Assembly: GCA_016869215.1 (NCBI GenBank)
Contig: VGEP01000035.1
Coordinates: 1 to 45,996, forward strand
Length of the DNA: 45,996 nucleotides
DNA from: Alphaproteobacteria bacterium
Lineage (GTDB): Bacteria > Pseudomonadota > Alphaproteobacteria > Rhizobiales > Xanthobacteraceae
Reading direction: 5' to 3'
In this document: in pieces, positions 1 through 8,215 of the stretch
Numbering within the stretch: position 1 is the first letter of the stretch
Layout of the letters: each line of letters opens with the position of its first letter
The notes under the pieces: generated by a model
What the model was told of the DNA's origin: nothing
Databases searched by the model: none
What the model saw: only the letters and a program-made list of their open reading frames with translations
Made by a program: the position numbers and the translations under genes

Positions 1-449
1 TCGGCGGATTCGCCGGCGGCTTCGTCGCCTGCGCCTACCCGCTCGCCACATGTCTGTGGATCGGCGCAATTCTGCAGATGGCGTCGAACCTGGTGTTCGT
101 GGCCCTGGCCTATGCGGGCATGAACCATTGGGCGCTGACTGCCGCGATCATCGCCGAGAATTTCACCGGCGCGATCGGCACTGTGATCTTCGTCGCCTAC
201 CTCTCGGTGCTGTGCCAGTCGCCGCTGCACACCGCAACGCAGTTCGCGCTGCTCACTGCACTCGCTGCGGTCGGACGCACGTATCTGTCATCAGGCGCCG
301 GCTATCTCGCCGAATGGAGCGGCTGGCCGATGTTTTTCATCATCAGCTCGCTGACCGCGATCCCAAGCTTGCTGCTGCTGTGGTGGCTACAAGCCGGTAG
401 CCACTTCGCGGCGCTGGTGCCGCGCAAGCCCGTCGCCGTCGCGGACTGA
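1..449 (+). CDS. ampG: AmpG-like MFS permease, C-terminal part
   Basis: Reading frame 3 is open from the window edge to the TGA at 447-449, so only the last ~148 residues are present. The visible part has several hydrophobic helices and the stretch GTVIFVAYLS..PLHTATQFALL, typical of muropeptide permease AmpG, which imports anhydro-muropeptides across the inner membrane for peptidoglycan recycling. The end (LLLLWWLQAGSHFAAL) is a last helix with a short cytoplasmic tail. An internal ATG at 78 is only a methionine inside a helix. AmpG is a recognition from sequence character; a related sugar or drug transporter of the major facilitator superfamily is possible. No downstream partner gene is evident. 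Confidence 0.7.
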   Translation, partial: GGFAGGFVACAYPLATCLWIGAILQMASNLVFVALAYAGMNHWALTAAIIAENFTGAIGTVIFVAYLSVLCQSPLHTATQFALLTALAAVGRTYLSSGAGYLAEWSGWPMFFIISSLTAIPSLLLLWWLQAGSHFAALVPRKPVAVAD

Positions 450-487
450 TCGACAGCGCCGAGCTCACCGCCTCTTGTGCGGCGGAT

Positions 488-664
488 ACCCTTGCCAATC
501 TGAATCTGGAACGCATCACCCCAACCGTTCAAATCTGAATGCGCGACCAGGCGCACATTGTACGACTCTTCGGGCCATGGCTCCGTCAGAGCATGATCGA
601 CACCAATGTACTGTTCTGCGCCGCCTCCGCGCACGGGGTTGGGATGAAAATAGGGACGCGACAT
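488..664 (-). pseudogene. 5' fragment of an LVIVD-repeat-like gene
   Basis: A minus-strand ATG at 664 has GAGGAG about ten bases upstream and opens a protein-like N-terminus (MSRPYFHPNP..GAEQYIGVDHA..PWPE..NVRLVAHSDLNG.GDAFQIQ). I recall this opening from proteins annotated as LVIVD-repeat (beta-propeller) proteins. After about 59 residues it loses any protein-like character and runs into the antisense of the permease gene, so the rest of the gene is gone. A 14-bp perfect palindrome (GAGAGGCTCCTCTC, 668-681) overlaps its ribosome-binding region. The family name is from memory and moderate; the truncation is clear from the sequence. Confidence 0.45.
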
Positions 665-728
665 TCGAGAGGCTCCTCTCAGGAAAGAGTTCCGACAAGT
701 CTTGATTGTCCGCAGTTCGCGTTGAGAA

Positions 729-1427
729 TCATCGCGCTGACTTGGACGAAGCGGTCGGATCGATCGCCAGGAAAAGTCGCGCCTGCGACGCCGAAGCGAT
801 GGGCGGCGACCTGTGCATCAGGGCCGGCGTTCCGTCTGCGACACTTAGGGAGCCGCGCATGATCGCGACGTCGCCTGATGCGAGGCGATAGACTTCGTTT
901 TCTGGCGGCTCGCTATCAGGCGATGTCAGTTTGGCAGCCGTCTGGTTGGTGACCCATTCCGTTCCTTCGCCGCGATAGGTGCAGACCAGGCGGTACGGAA
1001 CTCGGTCGGAATGAAAGCATGAGCATTGTTGATCCGTGACCCATTCAAGTCGCACACGCACGCAGGGCTGCTCCGCAATGCGCATCAGAATCTTTGCGAG
1101 GTCGCCGACATCTGAGGCCAGCGCCGACAGCCCCTCCCGATCGGAGGTGGAGGGGCGATCGATGGCAGTGGCCAGCGCGACCGGGACGCAGGCAGCCGGG
1201 ATCTTCAGATCTAAATCGGAACTCAGGAGCGGCCTGCCGTCGAGCGAGCTTGTCTGTATCCAGTTCGCGATCGCTGTTGGAACGCTGCGCTGCCAAATGG
1301 CGAGATTGATCCCAGGGCGAATAATGTGTGTGAGAGCCGTGCGGCTCGGGCGCCTGACCGTATGAGCAGGATTGCCGCGATCGCGAAGCAGGTCGGCGTC
1401 GCCTGCGGTTGCCGTCCGAAATCCCAT
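729..1427 (-). CDS. DUF1826 domain protein
   Basis: Encodes about 232 aa starting at the ATG at 1427 (MGFRTATAG), six bases after the upstream gene's stop; a longer start at 1508 would overlap that gene by 76 bases and is less likely. Family landmarks visible are LTHIIRPGINLAIWQR near the N-terminus, FHSDRVPYRLVCTYRGEGTEWV in the middle and MRGS...ALMHRSPPI...RLFLAIDP at the end. These match DUF1826, a family without a known reaction that recurs beside COG0523 GTPases and Zur targets. The FHSD and MHRSPP histidines suggest metal binding, but this is inference. It is the third gene of the leftward operon that starts from the Zur-type box. Confidence 0.82.
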   Translation of the reverse strand: MGFRTATAGDADLLRDRGNPAHTVRRPSRTALTHIIRPGINLAIWQRSVPTAIANWIQTSSLDGRPLLSSDLDLKIPAACVPVALATAIDRPSTSDREGLSALASDVGDLAKILMRIAEQPCVRVRLEWVTDQQCSCFHSDRVPYRLVCTYRGEGTEWVTNQTAAKLTSPDSEPPENEVYRLASGDVAIMRGSLSVADGTPALMHRSPPIASASQARLFLAIDPTASSKSAR

Positions 1428-1432
1428 CGACG

Positions 1433-1723
1433 TCACTGGATTGGTCCCGCAGGGCTGGCTTCGCCACCGATACTGTGAGCAAGCTTCGCCAGCATCGCCG
1501 CCGCCCATGCCGGGCCATTCTGATGCACGATTCGCGGGAGCATCTCAGCCAACATCACCGCCACCAATGTCTCACCTGGAATTCCGGCATCGTCGATCTT
1601 AGCCAACGCATCGGCCAGGAGGGCGCGTGCCTCATTGAACCGCGGAGGAAGGTCCTCGTCAGCGATCTCGTTGGGTGCGTTCAGCATCCGATCACGAAGC
1701 CGATCGAGCGGAGTGCGGCTCAT
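1433..1723 (-). CDS. small hypothetical protein in the zinc operon
   Basis: Encodes 96 aa, mostly predicted helix, soluble, with no cysteine and one histidine. The chosen ATG (1723) overlaps the TGA of the ZigA-like gene in an ATGA junction, which indicates translational coupling and argues against the longer start at 1810. The core ([54 protein letters not shown]) resembles helical, phasin-like or four-helix-bundle adaptors, but I do not recognise a named family. Its place between a zinc GTPase and DUF1826 suggests a role in zinc starvation. Confidence 0.7.
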   Translation of the reverse strand: MSRTPLDRLRDRMLNAPNEIADEDLPPRFNEARALLADALAKIDDAGIPGETLVAVMLAEMLPRIVHQNGPAWAAAMLAKLAHSIGGEASPAGPIQ

Positions 1724-2934
1724 GCGGCCCCCACGGTCCAAGCGGGGAATGGGTCCGGCAATCGCCGCCATGCCTCCGGCGTGAAGTGGCTGGGATCGCC
1801 GACCAGGCACGCATCGAGCCGCCGCCGGATCGCCGCTTCATCCATGGGGTTGGTGCCGATGAACACGATTTCCTGACGGCGGTCGCCCCACACCGGGTCG
1901 AAGTAGGACTTCATGCTTTCGTACCAACCGGGCTGATCCGGCCATCGATTTTTCGGAACCGCCGACCACCATAGCCCTCGCTTGGACGTGCGGACCTGAG
2001 CGCCCGCCTGAGCCAATTCGCCGACGAACTGCGGCCTCGTCGCGAGCCAGAAGAAGCCCTTTGCCCGCACGACGCCCGGCCAGGATTCATTGCAGAACGC
2101 CTGAAAGCGCGCCGGATGAAAAGGACGCCGCGATCGGTAGACGAAGGATCGCACGCCGTACTCTTCCGTCTCCGGGACATGGTCTTTGAAGCCGTTGAGC
2201 TCCTTGAACCACAGGGGGTGCTGCTGGGCCTTCTCGAAATCGAACCGCCCGGTCAGCAGCACCTCATTGAGAGGCACCTCGCCGAAATCGGCTTCGACGA
2301 TACGGGCGTCCGAATTGAGAGAGCGGACGATCGCACGGGCCAACTCACGATGCTCGGGCGACGCAGCCGAGATCTTGTTGAGGACAATGACGTCGGCGAA
2401 TTCGATCTGCTCGACCATAAGGTCGACCAGGCTGCGCTCGTCTTCGGGACCTGCGACCTCGCCGCGATCTCGCAGGAAATCGTGGCTTGAATAATTTGCA
2501 AGCAGGTTCGCCGCATCTACCACCGTGACCATCGTGTCGAGGCGGGCAACGTCCGATAAGCTTCTGTCGTCCTCATCACGAAATTCGAAAGTTGAGGCCA
2601 CCGGAAGAGGCTCGCCGATGCCGGTCGACTCGATGACGAGTGCGTCGAACCGACCGCTCTCCGCGAGCTTGCGAACTTCGACCAGGAGGTCCTCACGCAA
2701 CGTGCAGCAGATGCAGCCGTTAGTCATTTCGACGAGGGTCTCTTCAGTCCGAGTGAGCCCTCCATCCTGACGCACCAACTCTGCGTCGATGTTCACCTCG
2801 CTCATATCGTTGACGATCACCGCGATCCGCTGCCCATCGCGATTGGAAAGCATGCGGTTTAGCAACGTCGTCTTGCCGGCGCCCAGGAACCCGGACAGCA
2901 CGGTCACAGGAAGGCGGGTGTCGTTCGTATTCAC
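1720..2934 (-). CDS. zigA: ZigA-type COG0523 zinc metallochaperone GTPase
   Basis: Encodes 404 aa. The N-terminal G domain has a P-loop GFLGAGKTT at residues 15-23 and the COG0523 signature CICC at residues 74-77 (Cys74, Cys76, Cys77), which in this family binds zinc and couples it to GTP hydrolysis. The C-terminal half, with W-rich segments ([28 protein letters not shown]), has the length and character of the ZigA/ZinG subgroup, which is induced under zinc limitation to deliver zinc to client enzymes. The usual NKxD motif reads NKIS here. It is the first gene leftward from the Zur-type palindrome, about 40 bases from it, and is followed by coupled small genes. The ATG follows an AGGAG-like site on the minus strand. 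Confidence 0.88.
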   Translation of the reverse strand: MNTNDTRLPVTVLSGFLGAGKTTLLNRMLSNRDGQRIAVIVNDMSEVNIDAELVRQDGGLTRTEETLVEMTNGCICCTLREDLLVEVRKLAESGRFDALVIESTGIGEPLPVASTFEFRDEDDRSLSDVARLDTMVTVVDAANLLANYSSHDFLRDRGEVAGPEDERSLVDLMVEQIEFADVIVLNKISAASPEHRELARAIVRSLNSDARIVEADFGEVPLNEVLLTGRFDFEKAQQHPLWFKELNGFKDHVPETEEYGVRSFVYRSRRPFHPARFQAFCNESWPGVVRAKGFFWLATRPQFVGELAQAGAQVRTSKRGLWWSAVPKNRWPDQPGWYESMKSYFDPVWGDRRQEIVFIGTNPMDEAAIRRRLDACLVGDPSHFTPEAWRRLPDPFPAWTVGAA

Positions 2935-2970
2935 TTTGAGAGATCTCCCAGGAGGCTATAGGCAGCATGA

Positions 2971-2990
2971 ATGTTATGTTATAACATTAC
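2971..2990. promoter_or_regulatory. Zur-type operator in divergent promoter
   Basis: ATGTTATGTTATAACATTAC lies between the divergent zigA-like and zur genes. It contains a perfect 12-bp palindrome (ATGTTATAACAT, 2976-2987) with an extra half-site overlapping on the left, and closely fits the AT-rich GTTATN(n)ATAAC Zur/Fur-family box of alphaproteobacteria. It is an AT island in GC-rich DNA. Sitting 37 bases from each start codon region, it can control both operons and would make zur autoregulated. Confidence 0.8.
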
Positions 2991-3026
2991 TATCTGTTTT
3001 GCCAAGAGCGGACCCAGGAGCGGGCC

Positions 3027-3464
3027 ATGAAGCGAGCACGAAAGGCATCACCGACTCTGGAACAGGGGGAGCCGGCAGAGTTATGCGCTGCCGGCAACGA
3101 CGCCGTGATCCTCACCGCATTGCGATCCGGTGCGGGCCCGATGTCGGCCTACGCGATCCTTGATGCCGTCAGAAGCACAAGCATTACAGCGCCGACCACC
3201 GTCTATCGCGCCCTCGCGCGACTCATGAAATCGGGCGCCGTTCATCGGCTGGAATCCATCAACGCCTACGTGGCTTGCAAGGATCACCAGCACCCTCACG
3301 GCCCGACCGTCTTCGCAATATGCCGCGATTGCGGTCACGTCGATGAACTCATGGAAGCCGACGTCGTAGCGCGTCTTGAAGCAGATGCCATGCGTCTCGG
3401 ATTTCACGTCGAAGCCACCACGATCGAAATGACCGGACGCTGCGTGTCCTGTGCGGAAGTCTGA
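3027..3464 (+). CDS. zur: Zur, Fur-family zinc uptake regulator
   Basis: Encodes 145 aa, a normal length for the Fur family. The N-terminal winged helix includes APTTVYRALARLMKSGAVHRLES. The C-terminal part carries two CxxC pairs (Cys99/Cys102 in CRDC and Cys139/Cys142 in CVSC), the structural zinc site, plus a Cys/His-rich regulatory site around residues 84-91 (CKDHQHPH). This arrangement and the neighbours favour Zur over Fur or PerR. With zinc bound it should repress the palindrome just upstream and so this whole island. The next gene begins nine bases after its stop. Confidence 0.88.
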   Translation: MKRARKASPTLEQGEPAELCAAGNDAVILTALRSGAGPMSAYAILDAVRSTSITAPTTVYRALARLMKSGAVHRLESINAYVACKDHQHPHGPTVFAICRDCGHVDELMEADVVARLEADAMRLGFHVEATTIEMTGRCVSCAEV

Positions 3465-3473
3465 GAAACGGAC

Positions 3474-4586
3474 ATGGCGGCTGCATCAACCATCCCGGTC
3501 ACAATCCTCTCAGGCTTTCTCGGTGCCGGGAAGTCGACGTTACTGAATGACCTTCTGGCACATCCCGCTATGGGCGACACGGCCGTCGTCGTGAATGAGT
3601 TCGGCGAAATCTCCTTGGATCACGACCTCATTAAGGTCGGCAATCGCGAATTGATGGTCACGACCACCGGCTGCATCTGCTGTACGGCCGGAAGCGATAT
3701 TCGTTCGTCCTTGTACGAACTTCATGATGCCGCCGCCAAGGCCCTGGGCCGATCCTTCTCCCGGGTCGTCGTTGAAACCACAGGGCTTGCCGACCCAGCG
3801 CCCCTCGTCAATCAACTCATCCCAGGCTTTGCGCCTGCGGTGGGCTTGCGGGATCATGTCGTTGCGCGCCGATTTCACATGGCGGGATTCGTCTGCGCAG
3901 TCGATGCCACGGCGGTCGAGCAAACGCTCGAAGCGCATTTCGAGTGCCTCAAGCAGATCGCATTCGCCGATCGGATCGCCGTGACAAAGTCCGATCTAGG
4001 TGGCCGCGATGCCGGCCACCTTGAGACGCAGCTTCGCTCGATTAATCCAGCGGCAGACATCGTCGACCGCCACAGTCCCGACTTCGATATCGCTGCGCTG
4101 TTTGCACCACGCGGCTACGCAACCGCCAACTGCGGGACAGATGTAGAAGGCTGGCTGGCGCTTGAGCGTATCCTTGCGGCTGAACCGCGTGACGAGTCCA
4201 AAGCCATTCAAGCGCGGCACGGTTCGCGCATTGAGACCGTGGTACTGACGCACGAAACTCCGATCGAGCCGAACAGTCTCGGAACGTTCCTGGACATTCT
4301 TCGGCTTTTTGCCAGCCCCCGCGTGTTGCGGCTCAAGGGTCTTGTCTGCGTCGCCGACGATCCCGAGCGTCCCTACGTCCTCCATGCGGTGCAGCACAAC
4401 GTTCACCCACCGGAGAGGCTTGATGCATGGCCATCACCCGATCGGCGGACCAGGCTCGTTCTGATTACGCAGGACCTTGAAGGTGGCGTGGCTATGAAGC
4501 TGTTTGAGGCGATCGTCGGGCCTGCTAGCCGAGCGCTACGGACCCCGGCCGGCGTGGCGATGTCTCTGCGAGCGAGGGTCAATTGA
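3474..4586 (+). CDS. COG0523 (CobW/YjiA-type) GTPase, second copy
   Basis: Encodes 370 aa. Motifs are the P-loop GFLGAGKST (residues 14-22), VVVNEFGE (switch I), CICC at residues 67-70, VVETTGLADPAP (Walker B and linker) and TKSD in place of NKxD. The C-terminal CobW domain ends with a typical RRTRLVLITQ strand. Family knowledge makes it a GTP-dependent metal (zinc) inserter or chaperone. It follows zur directly and is presumably co-transcribed and Zur-controlled. It differs clearly from the ZigA-like and third copies in length and tail, so a different client protein is likely. The exact partner cannot be told from sequence. Confidence 0.85.
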   Translation: MAAASTIPVTILSGFLGAGKSTLLNDLLAHPAMGDTAVVVNEFGEISLDHDLIKVGNRELMVTTTGCICCTAGSDIRSSLYELHDAAAKALGRSFSRVVVETTGLADPAPLVNQLIPGFAPAVGLRDHVVARRFHMAGFVCAVDATAVEQTLEAHFECLKQIAFADRIAVTKSDLGGRDAGHLETQLRSINPAADIVDRHSPDFDIAALFAPRGYATANCGTDVEGWLALERILAAEPRDESKAIQARHGSRIETVVLTHETPIEPNSLGTFLDILRLFASPRVLRLKGLVCVADDPERPYVLHAVQHNVHPPERLDAWPSPDRRTRLVLITQDLEGGVAMKLFEAIVGPASRALRTPAGVAMSLRARVN

Positions 4587-4692
4587 AGCCTTCACTGCGG
4601 CATCTACCGGACTCTTGCGGCTTGTCAGTCGCCTCAAGCACCAAGCTCGCAGCCAGCGCTCGCGATCATAGCAAAGCAAATGGGAGTCGCGC

Positions 4693-5655
4693 ATGAACCC
4701 TCAGATCCCCGTCACCGTACTGACCGGCTACCTCGGTGCCGGCAAGACCACGCTCTTGAACCGAATCCTGACCGAGCGGCATGGAAAGAAGTACGCCGTT
4801 ATCGTCAATGAGTTTGGCGAAGTTGGCATCGACAACGAACTCATCGTCGACGCGGACGAAGAAGTCATCGAAATGAACAACGGTTGCATTTGTTGCAACG
4901 TTCGCGGCGATCTCATCCGAATCCTGAGTGGCTTGATGAAGCGAGTCGAGCGCTTTGACGGTATCCTCGTGGAGACCACCGGGCTTGCCGATCCCGCTCC
5001 GGTCGCACAAACCTTCTTTGTGGACGACGACGTGCGGCGCCGGACCACACTTGATGCGATCGTAACCGTCGTCGATGCCAATCATCTGCTGAGCGAAATA
5101 GACAAGGCCGACGAAATCGAGGAACAACTCGCCTTCGCCGATGTCGTCATCCTCAATAAATGCGACTTGGTTTCTACAGAGCAGATTGCGGCTGCTGAGC
5201 AGCGCATTCGCAATATCAATCGCTTCGCAAAAATCCATCGATCGGAGCGGTGTCAGATCGATCTGGACAACATTCTTGGAAAAGGGTCATTCGACCTGGA
5301 CCGCATTCTGGAACTTGAACCCGACTTTCTGGAGCATTTTCACGATCACGATCACGACGATGGCATCAGCAGTCTATCGCTGGTAGCCGACCGTCCGCTC
5401 GATCCAGAGAAGTTCTTGCCATGGATCGGCGAAATGATCCGAAGCTTCGGCATCGACATTCTGCGCATGAAGGGCGTGCTGTCCATGCGCAATGATGACG
5501 ACCGCTTCGTCGTTCAGGCAGTTCATATGTTGATGGAGAGCGATCATCAACGCCCATGGAAGCGCGGCGAAAGGCGCCAGAGCCGCCTTGTTTTCATTGG
5601 GCGCAATCTTCCCAAAGACCTCCTGCGCGATGGATTCGAACGGTGCCAGGCCTAG
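4693..5655 (+). CDS. COG0523 GTPase with His-rich loop, third copy
   Basis: Encodes 320 aa, the most canonical of the three GTPases: P-loop GYLGAGKTT (residues 12-20), CICC at 65-68, VETTGLADPAP, and a full NKCD base-recognition motif near residue 155. Between the G domain and the CobW C-terminal domain lies HFHDHDHDD (residues ~215-223), a histidine cluster that probably binds extra zinc before transfer. The C-terminus ends SRLVFIGRNLP, the standard last strand of the family. A 106-base gap separates it from the previous GTPase; I see no clear Zur box in it, so read-through from the zur promoter is the simplest assumption. Confidence 0.87.
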   Translation: MNPQIPVTVLTGYLGAGKTTLLNRILTERHGKKYAVIVNEFGEVGIDNELIVDADEEVIEMNNGCICCNVRGDLIRILSGLMKRVERFDGILVETTGLADPAPVAQTFFVDDDVRRRTTLDAIVTVVDANHLLSEIDKADEIEEQLAFADVVILNKCDLVSTEQIAAAEQRIRNINRFAKIHRSERCQIDLDNILGKGSFDLDRILELEPDFLEHFHDHDHDDGISSLSLVADRPLDPEKFLPWIGEMIRSFGIDILRMKGVLSMRNDDDRFVVQAVHMLMESDHQRPWKRGERRQSRLVFIGRNLPKDLLRDGFERCQA

Positions 5656-5723
5656 CAACGCGTGCCCAAGTTCCATTTGCAGTTGCTGTCGATCATCGGG
5701 CCGATCACGCGCTCGGTGCGCAC

Positions 5724-6671
5724 GTGTCGGTCCTGAGCGTGATCAATGGCCAAGTGGTCGCGGCACTTGGCGACGGCACGGTACGCTTCATGGCCAGCGG
5801 AGGGCATGACGCCAAGAGCGTGGCCGCCCATAAAGGCGCGATCCTTTGTGGTGCCCGTACATTGGATGGCACCTCGCTCTTAACCGGCGGCGACGATGGC
5901 AGAGTGAATTGCGTGACGGCCGAAGGCGCGACGATTCTCTCGGAGGGTCGTAAGTGGATCGATGCCATTACGGCGTTGGCAGATCGCGGCTATGCGTTTT
6001 GCGCCGGCAGCATGCTGACAATCCAACGGCCGAACGGCCCTCGTACAGAGCACAAGATGCCTGGGCCAATCGGCGGCATGAATCGCGTCTCGCCGGCAGG
6101 CCTCGCCGTGGCGCATTTGGGCGGCGTAACGCTCATTGATGTTTCGGATAAGCCAAAGCCACAAGCAACGCTTCCATGGGATGGACTTCACGTCGCAGTC
6201 ACGATCAGCCCCGACCGTCGGTTTATCGTGACCGGCACCTACGATGGCGCCCTGCATGGGTGGCGCATTGCGGACAGCACCGACATGCAGATGGGCGGAT
6301 ACATATCCAAGCCAAAGTCGCTGTCCTGGTCGCCTCGCGGAAACTGGCTTGCGTCCTCCGGAGCCAATCGTGCGGTGTTATGGCCGTTCGAAGGACGCAA
6401 CGGTCCTATGGGCCGGCAAGCGACAACGCTCGCTCCGCGCCGTGCCCTGGTGACAAGCGTAGTGTGGCACCCGAAGTTCGATATCGTCGCCATTGGTTAC
6501 GAGGACGGTGCGGTGATGCTTGCGCAACTGTCGAACGGTCGCGTTTTGCCAGTGCGCGAGCCTGACGGCAGTGCGGTGACCGAAATGACATTCGATGGAA
6601 AGGGCAGGAGTTTCGCCTGTGGGACCGAGAGCGGCGCCTTGACCATCTGTCTGCTCGGAGATCCATCGTGA
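5724..6671 (+). CDS. WD40-repeat protein of the zinc operon
   Basis: About 315 residues of beta-propeller repeats follow the GTPase: recurring units such as LGDGTVRF, LTGGDDGRV, VTGTYDGALHGW, LASSGANRAVLWPF and IGYEDGAVMLAQ mark at least six blades. No signal peptide is visible, so it should be cytoplasmic and act as a scaffold. The start is uncertain. The frame is open back to an ATG at 5556 inside the GTPase gene, but that stretch reads as a shadow of the GTPase; the first start codon after the GTPase stop is GTG 5724, without a good ribosome-binding site. A possible propeller strand (PFAVAVDHRADHALGAHV) precedes 5724, so a non-standard start or lost N-terminus is possible. The stop overlaps the next gene (GTGA). 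Confidence 0.75.
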   Translation: MSVLSVINGQVVAALGDGTVRFMASGGHDAKSVAAHKGAILCGARTLDGTSLLTGGDDGRVNCVTAEGATILSEGRKWIDAITALADRGYAFCAGSMLTIQRPNGPRTEHKMPGPIGGMNRVSPAGLAVAHLGGVTLIDVSDKPKPQATLPWDGLHVAVTISPDRRFIVTGTYDGALHGWRIADSTDMQMGGYISKPKSLSWSPRGNWLASSGANRAVLWPFEGRNGPMGRQATTLAPRRALVTSVVWHPKFDIVAIGYEDGAVMLAQLSNGRVLPVREPDGSAVTEMTFDGKGRSFACGTESGALTICLLGDPS

Positions 6672-6970
6672 CAGGTTTTGTAAACCCGCTAGCCCGCAAG
6701 CGAAGGCCCGGCTATTCGGAAGCCATCGATCGCATCAAGGCAACCGTTCGCACCGTTCTTGATTTGCCCGACGACGTTGTCGTTTCAGTCACTGAATTGG
6801 CATGCCGTGAACCCGGGTGTCCTGACATCGAGACGGTCGTCGCGATCCTCTCGGCTGGCCGGAAGCCCCTCACTGTCCGATTTCATAAGTCGATTCCCGA
6901 CATCACCGACGGAGACCTCAACGCCGCACTAAGCACCCTCGCTCGGGAAGGGCGCGTACCGACCAGATGA
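6668..6970 (+). CDS. unknown 100-aa protein with CREPGCPD motif
   Basis: Starts at GTG 6668, overlapping the WD40 stop by four bases, so translation is coupled. The N-terminus is basic (NPLARKRRPGYSEAID); the core VVVSVTELACREPGCPDIETVVAIL has two cysteines five residues apart, followed by RKPLTVRFHKSIPDITDGDLNAAL. The CxxxxCPD pattern and KPLxVRFHK strand could bind a metal, but I recognise no named domain. I recall similar small proteins next to WD40 and COG0523 genes in rhizobia. A partner of the WD40 protein or a zinc client are the plausible roles. Confidence 0.75.
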   Translation: MTGFVNPLARKRRPGYSEAIDRIKATVRTVLDLPDDVVVSVTELACREPGCPDIETVVAILSAGRKPLTVRFHKSIPDITDGDLNAALSTLAREGRVPTR

Positions 6971-7051
6971 GGCATCGCGAATGCCACGCCGTTTCTTATC
7001 CACCGGCAGGCATCCCAAGCAGAATCTTTGAACGAAATTCGGGGACCATTC

Positions 7052-7696
7052 ATGGAAGCAATGGCAAATGCGGAATCGCTTCAACTGGCCGACATGCGCC
7101 TGACCCGTCGCACACGACCGGCGCGCCAGGCTGCGGAAGCTGCGGTCCGCACGTTGATTGAGTGGACGGGTGACGACCCGGACCGGGAAGGCTTGCGCGG
7201 CACACCCGAGCGGGTCGTCCGCGCCTATGAAGAATTCTTTGAAGGATACCGTATCGACCCCATCGACTTGCTGGCACGGACCTTCGAAGAAACCAGCGAC
7301 TACGACGACATGGTCGTCTTGCGCGACATCCGGCTGGAATCTCATTGCGAGCATCATATCGTGCCCATTCTCGGCAAAGTCCACATAGCATATCTGCCGG
7401 CGGGGCGAGTCGTCGGTATCAGCAAGCTCGCGCGGCTGGTCGAGGTGTTTGCCAAGCGCCTCCAGATCCAGGAAACGCTGACGGCACAGATCGCAGACAC
7501 CATCAATGCGGTCCTGGAGCCGCGCGGCGTCGCCGTCGTCATCGAAGCAGCCCACATGTGCATGACGACTCGCGGCATCAGGAAGCCGGGAGTCAGCATG
7601 GTCACACGCCGCCTGCTCGGCATGTTCCAGACCGATGCCGAGGTCAGGCGCGAATTCCTTTCCATGATTTCGGCGCCGCGGGAGAACAACGGATGA
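7052..7696 (+). CDS. folE: GTP cyclohydrolase I (type IA)
   Basis: Encodes 214 aa from ATG 7052 (a TTG at 7028 would add eight residues; GGGG just upstream favours 7052). GTP cyclohydrolase I converts GTP to dihydroneopterin triphosphate, the first step to folate. Zinc ligands match E. coli FolE in identity and spacing: Cys99 and His102 in SHCEHH and Cys170 in AAHMCM. It is therefore the zinc-dependent enzyme, not the zinc-independent FolE2 often found in Zur regulons. Lying downstream of metallochaperone genes, it may be a back-up copy loaded with zinc by them. The stop overlaps hisI (ATGA). Confidence 0.9.
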   Translation: MEAMANAESLQLADMRLTRRTRPARQAAEAAVRTLIEWTGDDPDREGLRGTPERVVRAYEEFFEGYRIDPIDLLARTFEETSDYDDMVVLRDIRLESHCEHHIVPILGKVHIAYLPAGRVVGISKLARLVEVFAKRLQIQETLTAQIADTINAVLEPRGVAVVIEAAHMCMTTRGIRKPGVSMVTRRLLGMFQTDAEVRREFLSMISAPRENNG

Positions 7697-8196
7697 GCGC
7701 TGCCGAAAGCTCGGGCGTAACGCCTTCCCCCTTTGGCGCGCGCCTATCGATCGCGGAAGTCGAAGAAGGCCGCATCCTTGCCCCGAAGTTCGATGGCGAC
7801 GGGTTGATCCCCGTTGTGACGACGGACGCAGCGTCCGGCGAGGTGCTGATGATGGGCGTCATGAACGCCGAGGCCCTGCTTGAAACGATCCGAACCGGCC
7901 AGGCCCATTATTGGAGCCGAAGCCGGAAGTGCCTGTGGCGTAAGGGGGCAACCAGCGGCCTCATTCAGAACGTCATCGAAGTCCGCATTGACGACGACCA
8001 GGACGCGGTTTGGCTGAGGGTCAAAGTTGCTGGCGCCGGAGCAAGCTGTCACGTCGGCTATCGCTCCTGCTTCTTTCGCACCGTACCGATGGATCAGGCG
8101 GAAGATCGGCCTTTCAGGCTGGTCCATGTCGAGACCTCAAAGGTCTTTGATCCACTTTTGGTCTATGGCGACGAGCCAACTCCAACCCAACTTTGA
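7693..8196 (+). CDS. hisI: phosphoribosyl-AMP cyclohydrolase, zinc-island copy
   Basis: Encodes 167 aa, starting in an ATGA overlap with folE. Motifs [43 protein letters not shown] and [14 protein letters not shown] are those of HisI, which opens the ring of phosphoribosyl-AMP in histidine synthesis. The cysteines that bind zinc in the family (SCH..SCF and KC) are kept. A C-terminal extension of about 40 residues ([19 protein letters not shown]..) is longer than in short bacterial HisI. HisI paralogs in Zur regulons are known, so this is likely a second copy used when zinc is low; the main his operon is not in this window. Confidence 0.9.
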   Translation: MSAAESSGVTPSPFGARLSIAEVEEGRILAPKFDGDGLIPVVTTDAASGEVLMMGVMNAEALLETIRTGQAHYWSRSRKCLWRKGATSGLIQNVIEVRIDDDQDAVWLRVKVAGAGASCHVGYRSCFFRTVPMDQAEDRPFRLVHVETSKVFDPLLVYGDEPTPTQL

Positions 8197-8215
8197 ACCA
8201 ATGAGGACATCTGCG

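Noticed and set aside
5556-5723. N-terminal extension of the WD40 protein from ATG 5556
   Set aside because: The first ~100 bases overlap the GTPase gene and read as its frame shadow; only the part after about 5660 could be coding.
7052-7696. Zinc-independent FolE2
   Set aside because: The sequence has the type I motifs SHCEHH and AAHMCM with full zinc ligands, not the FolE2 pattern.
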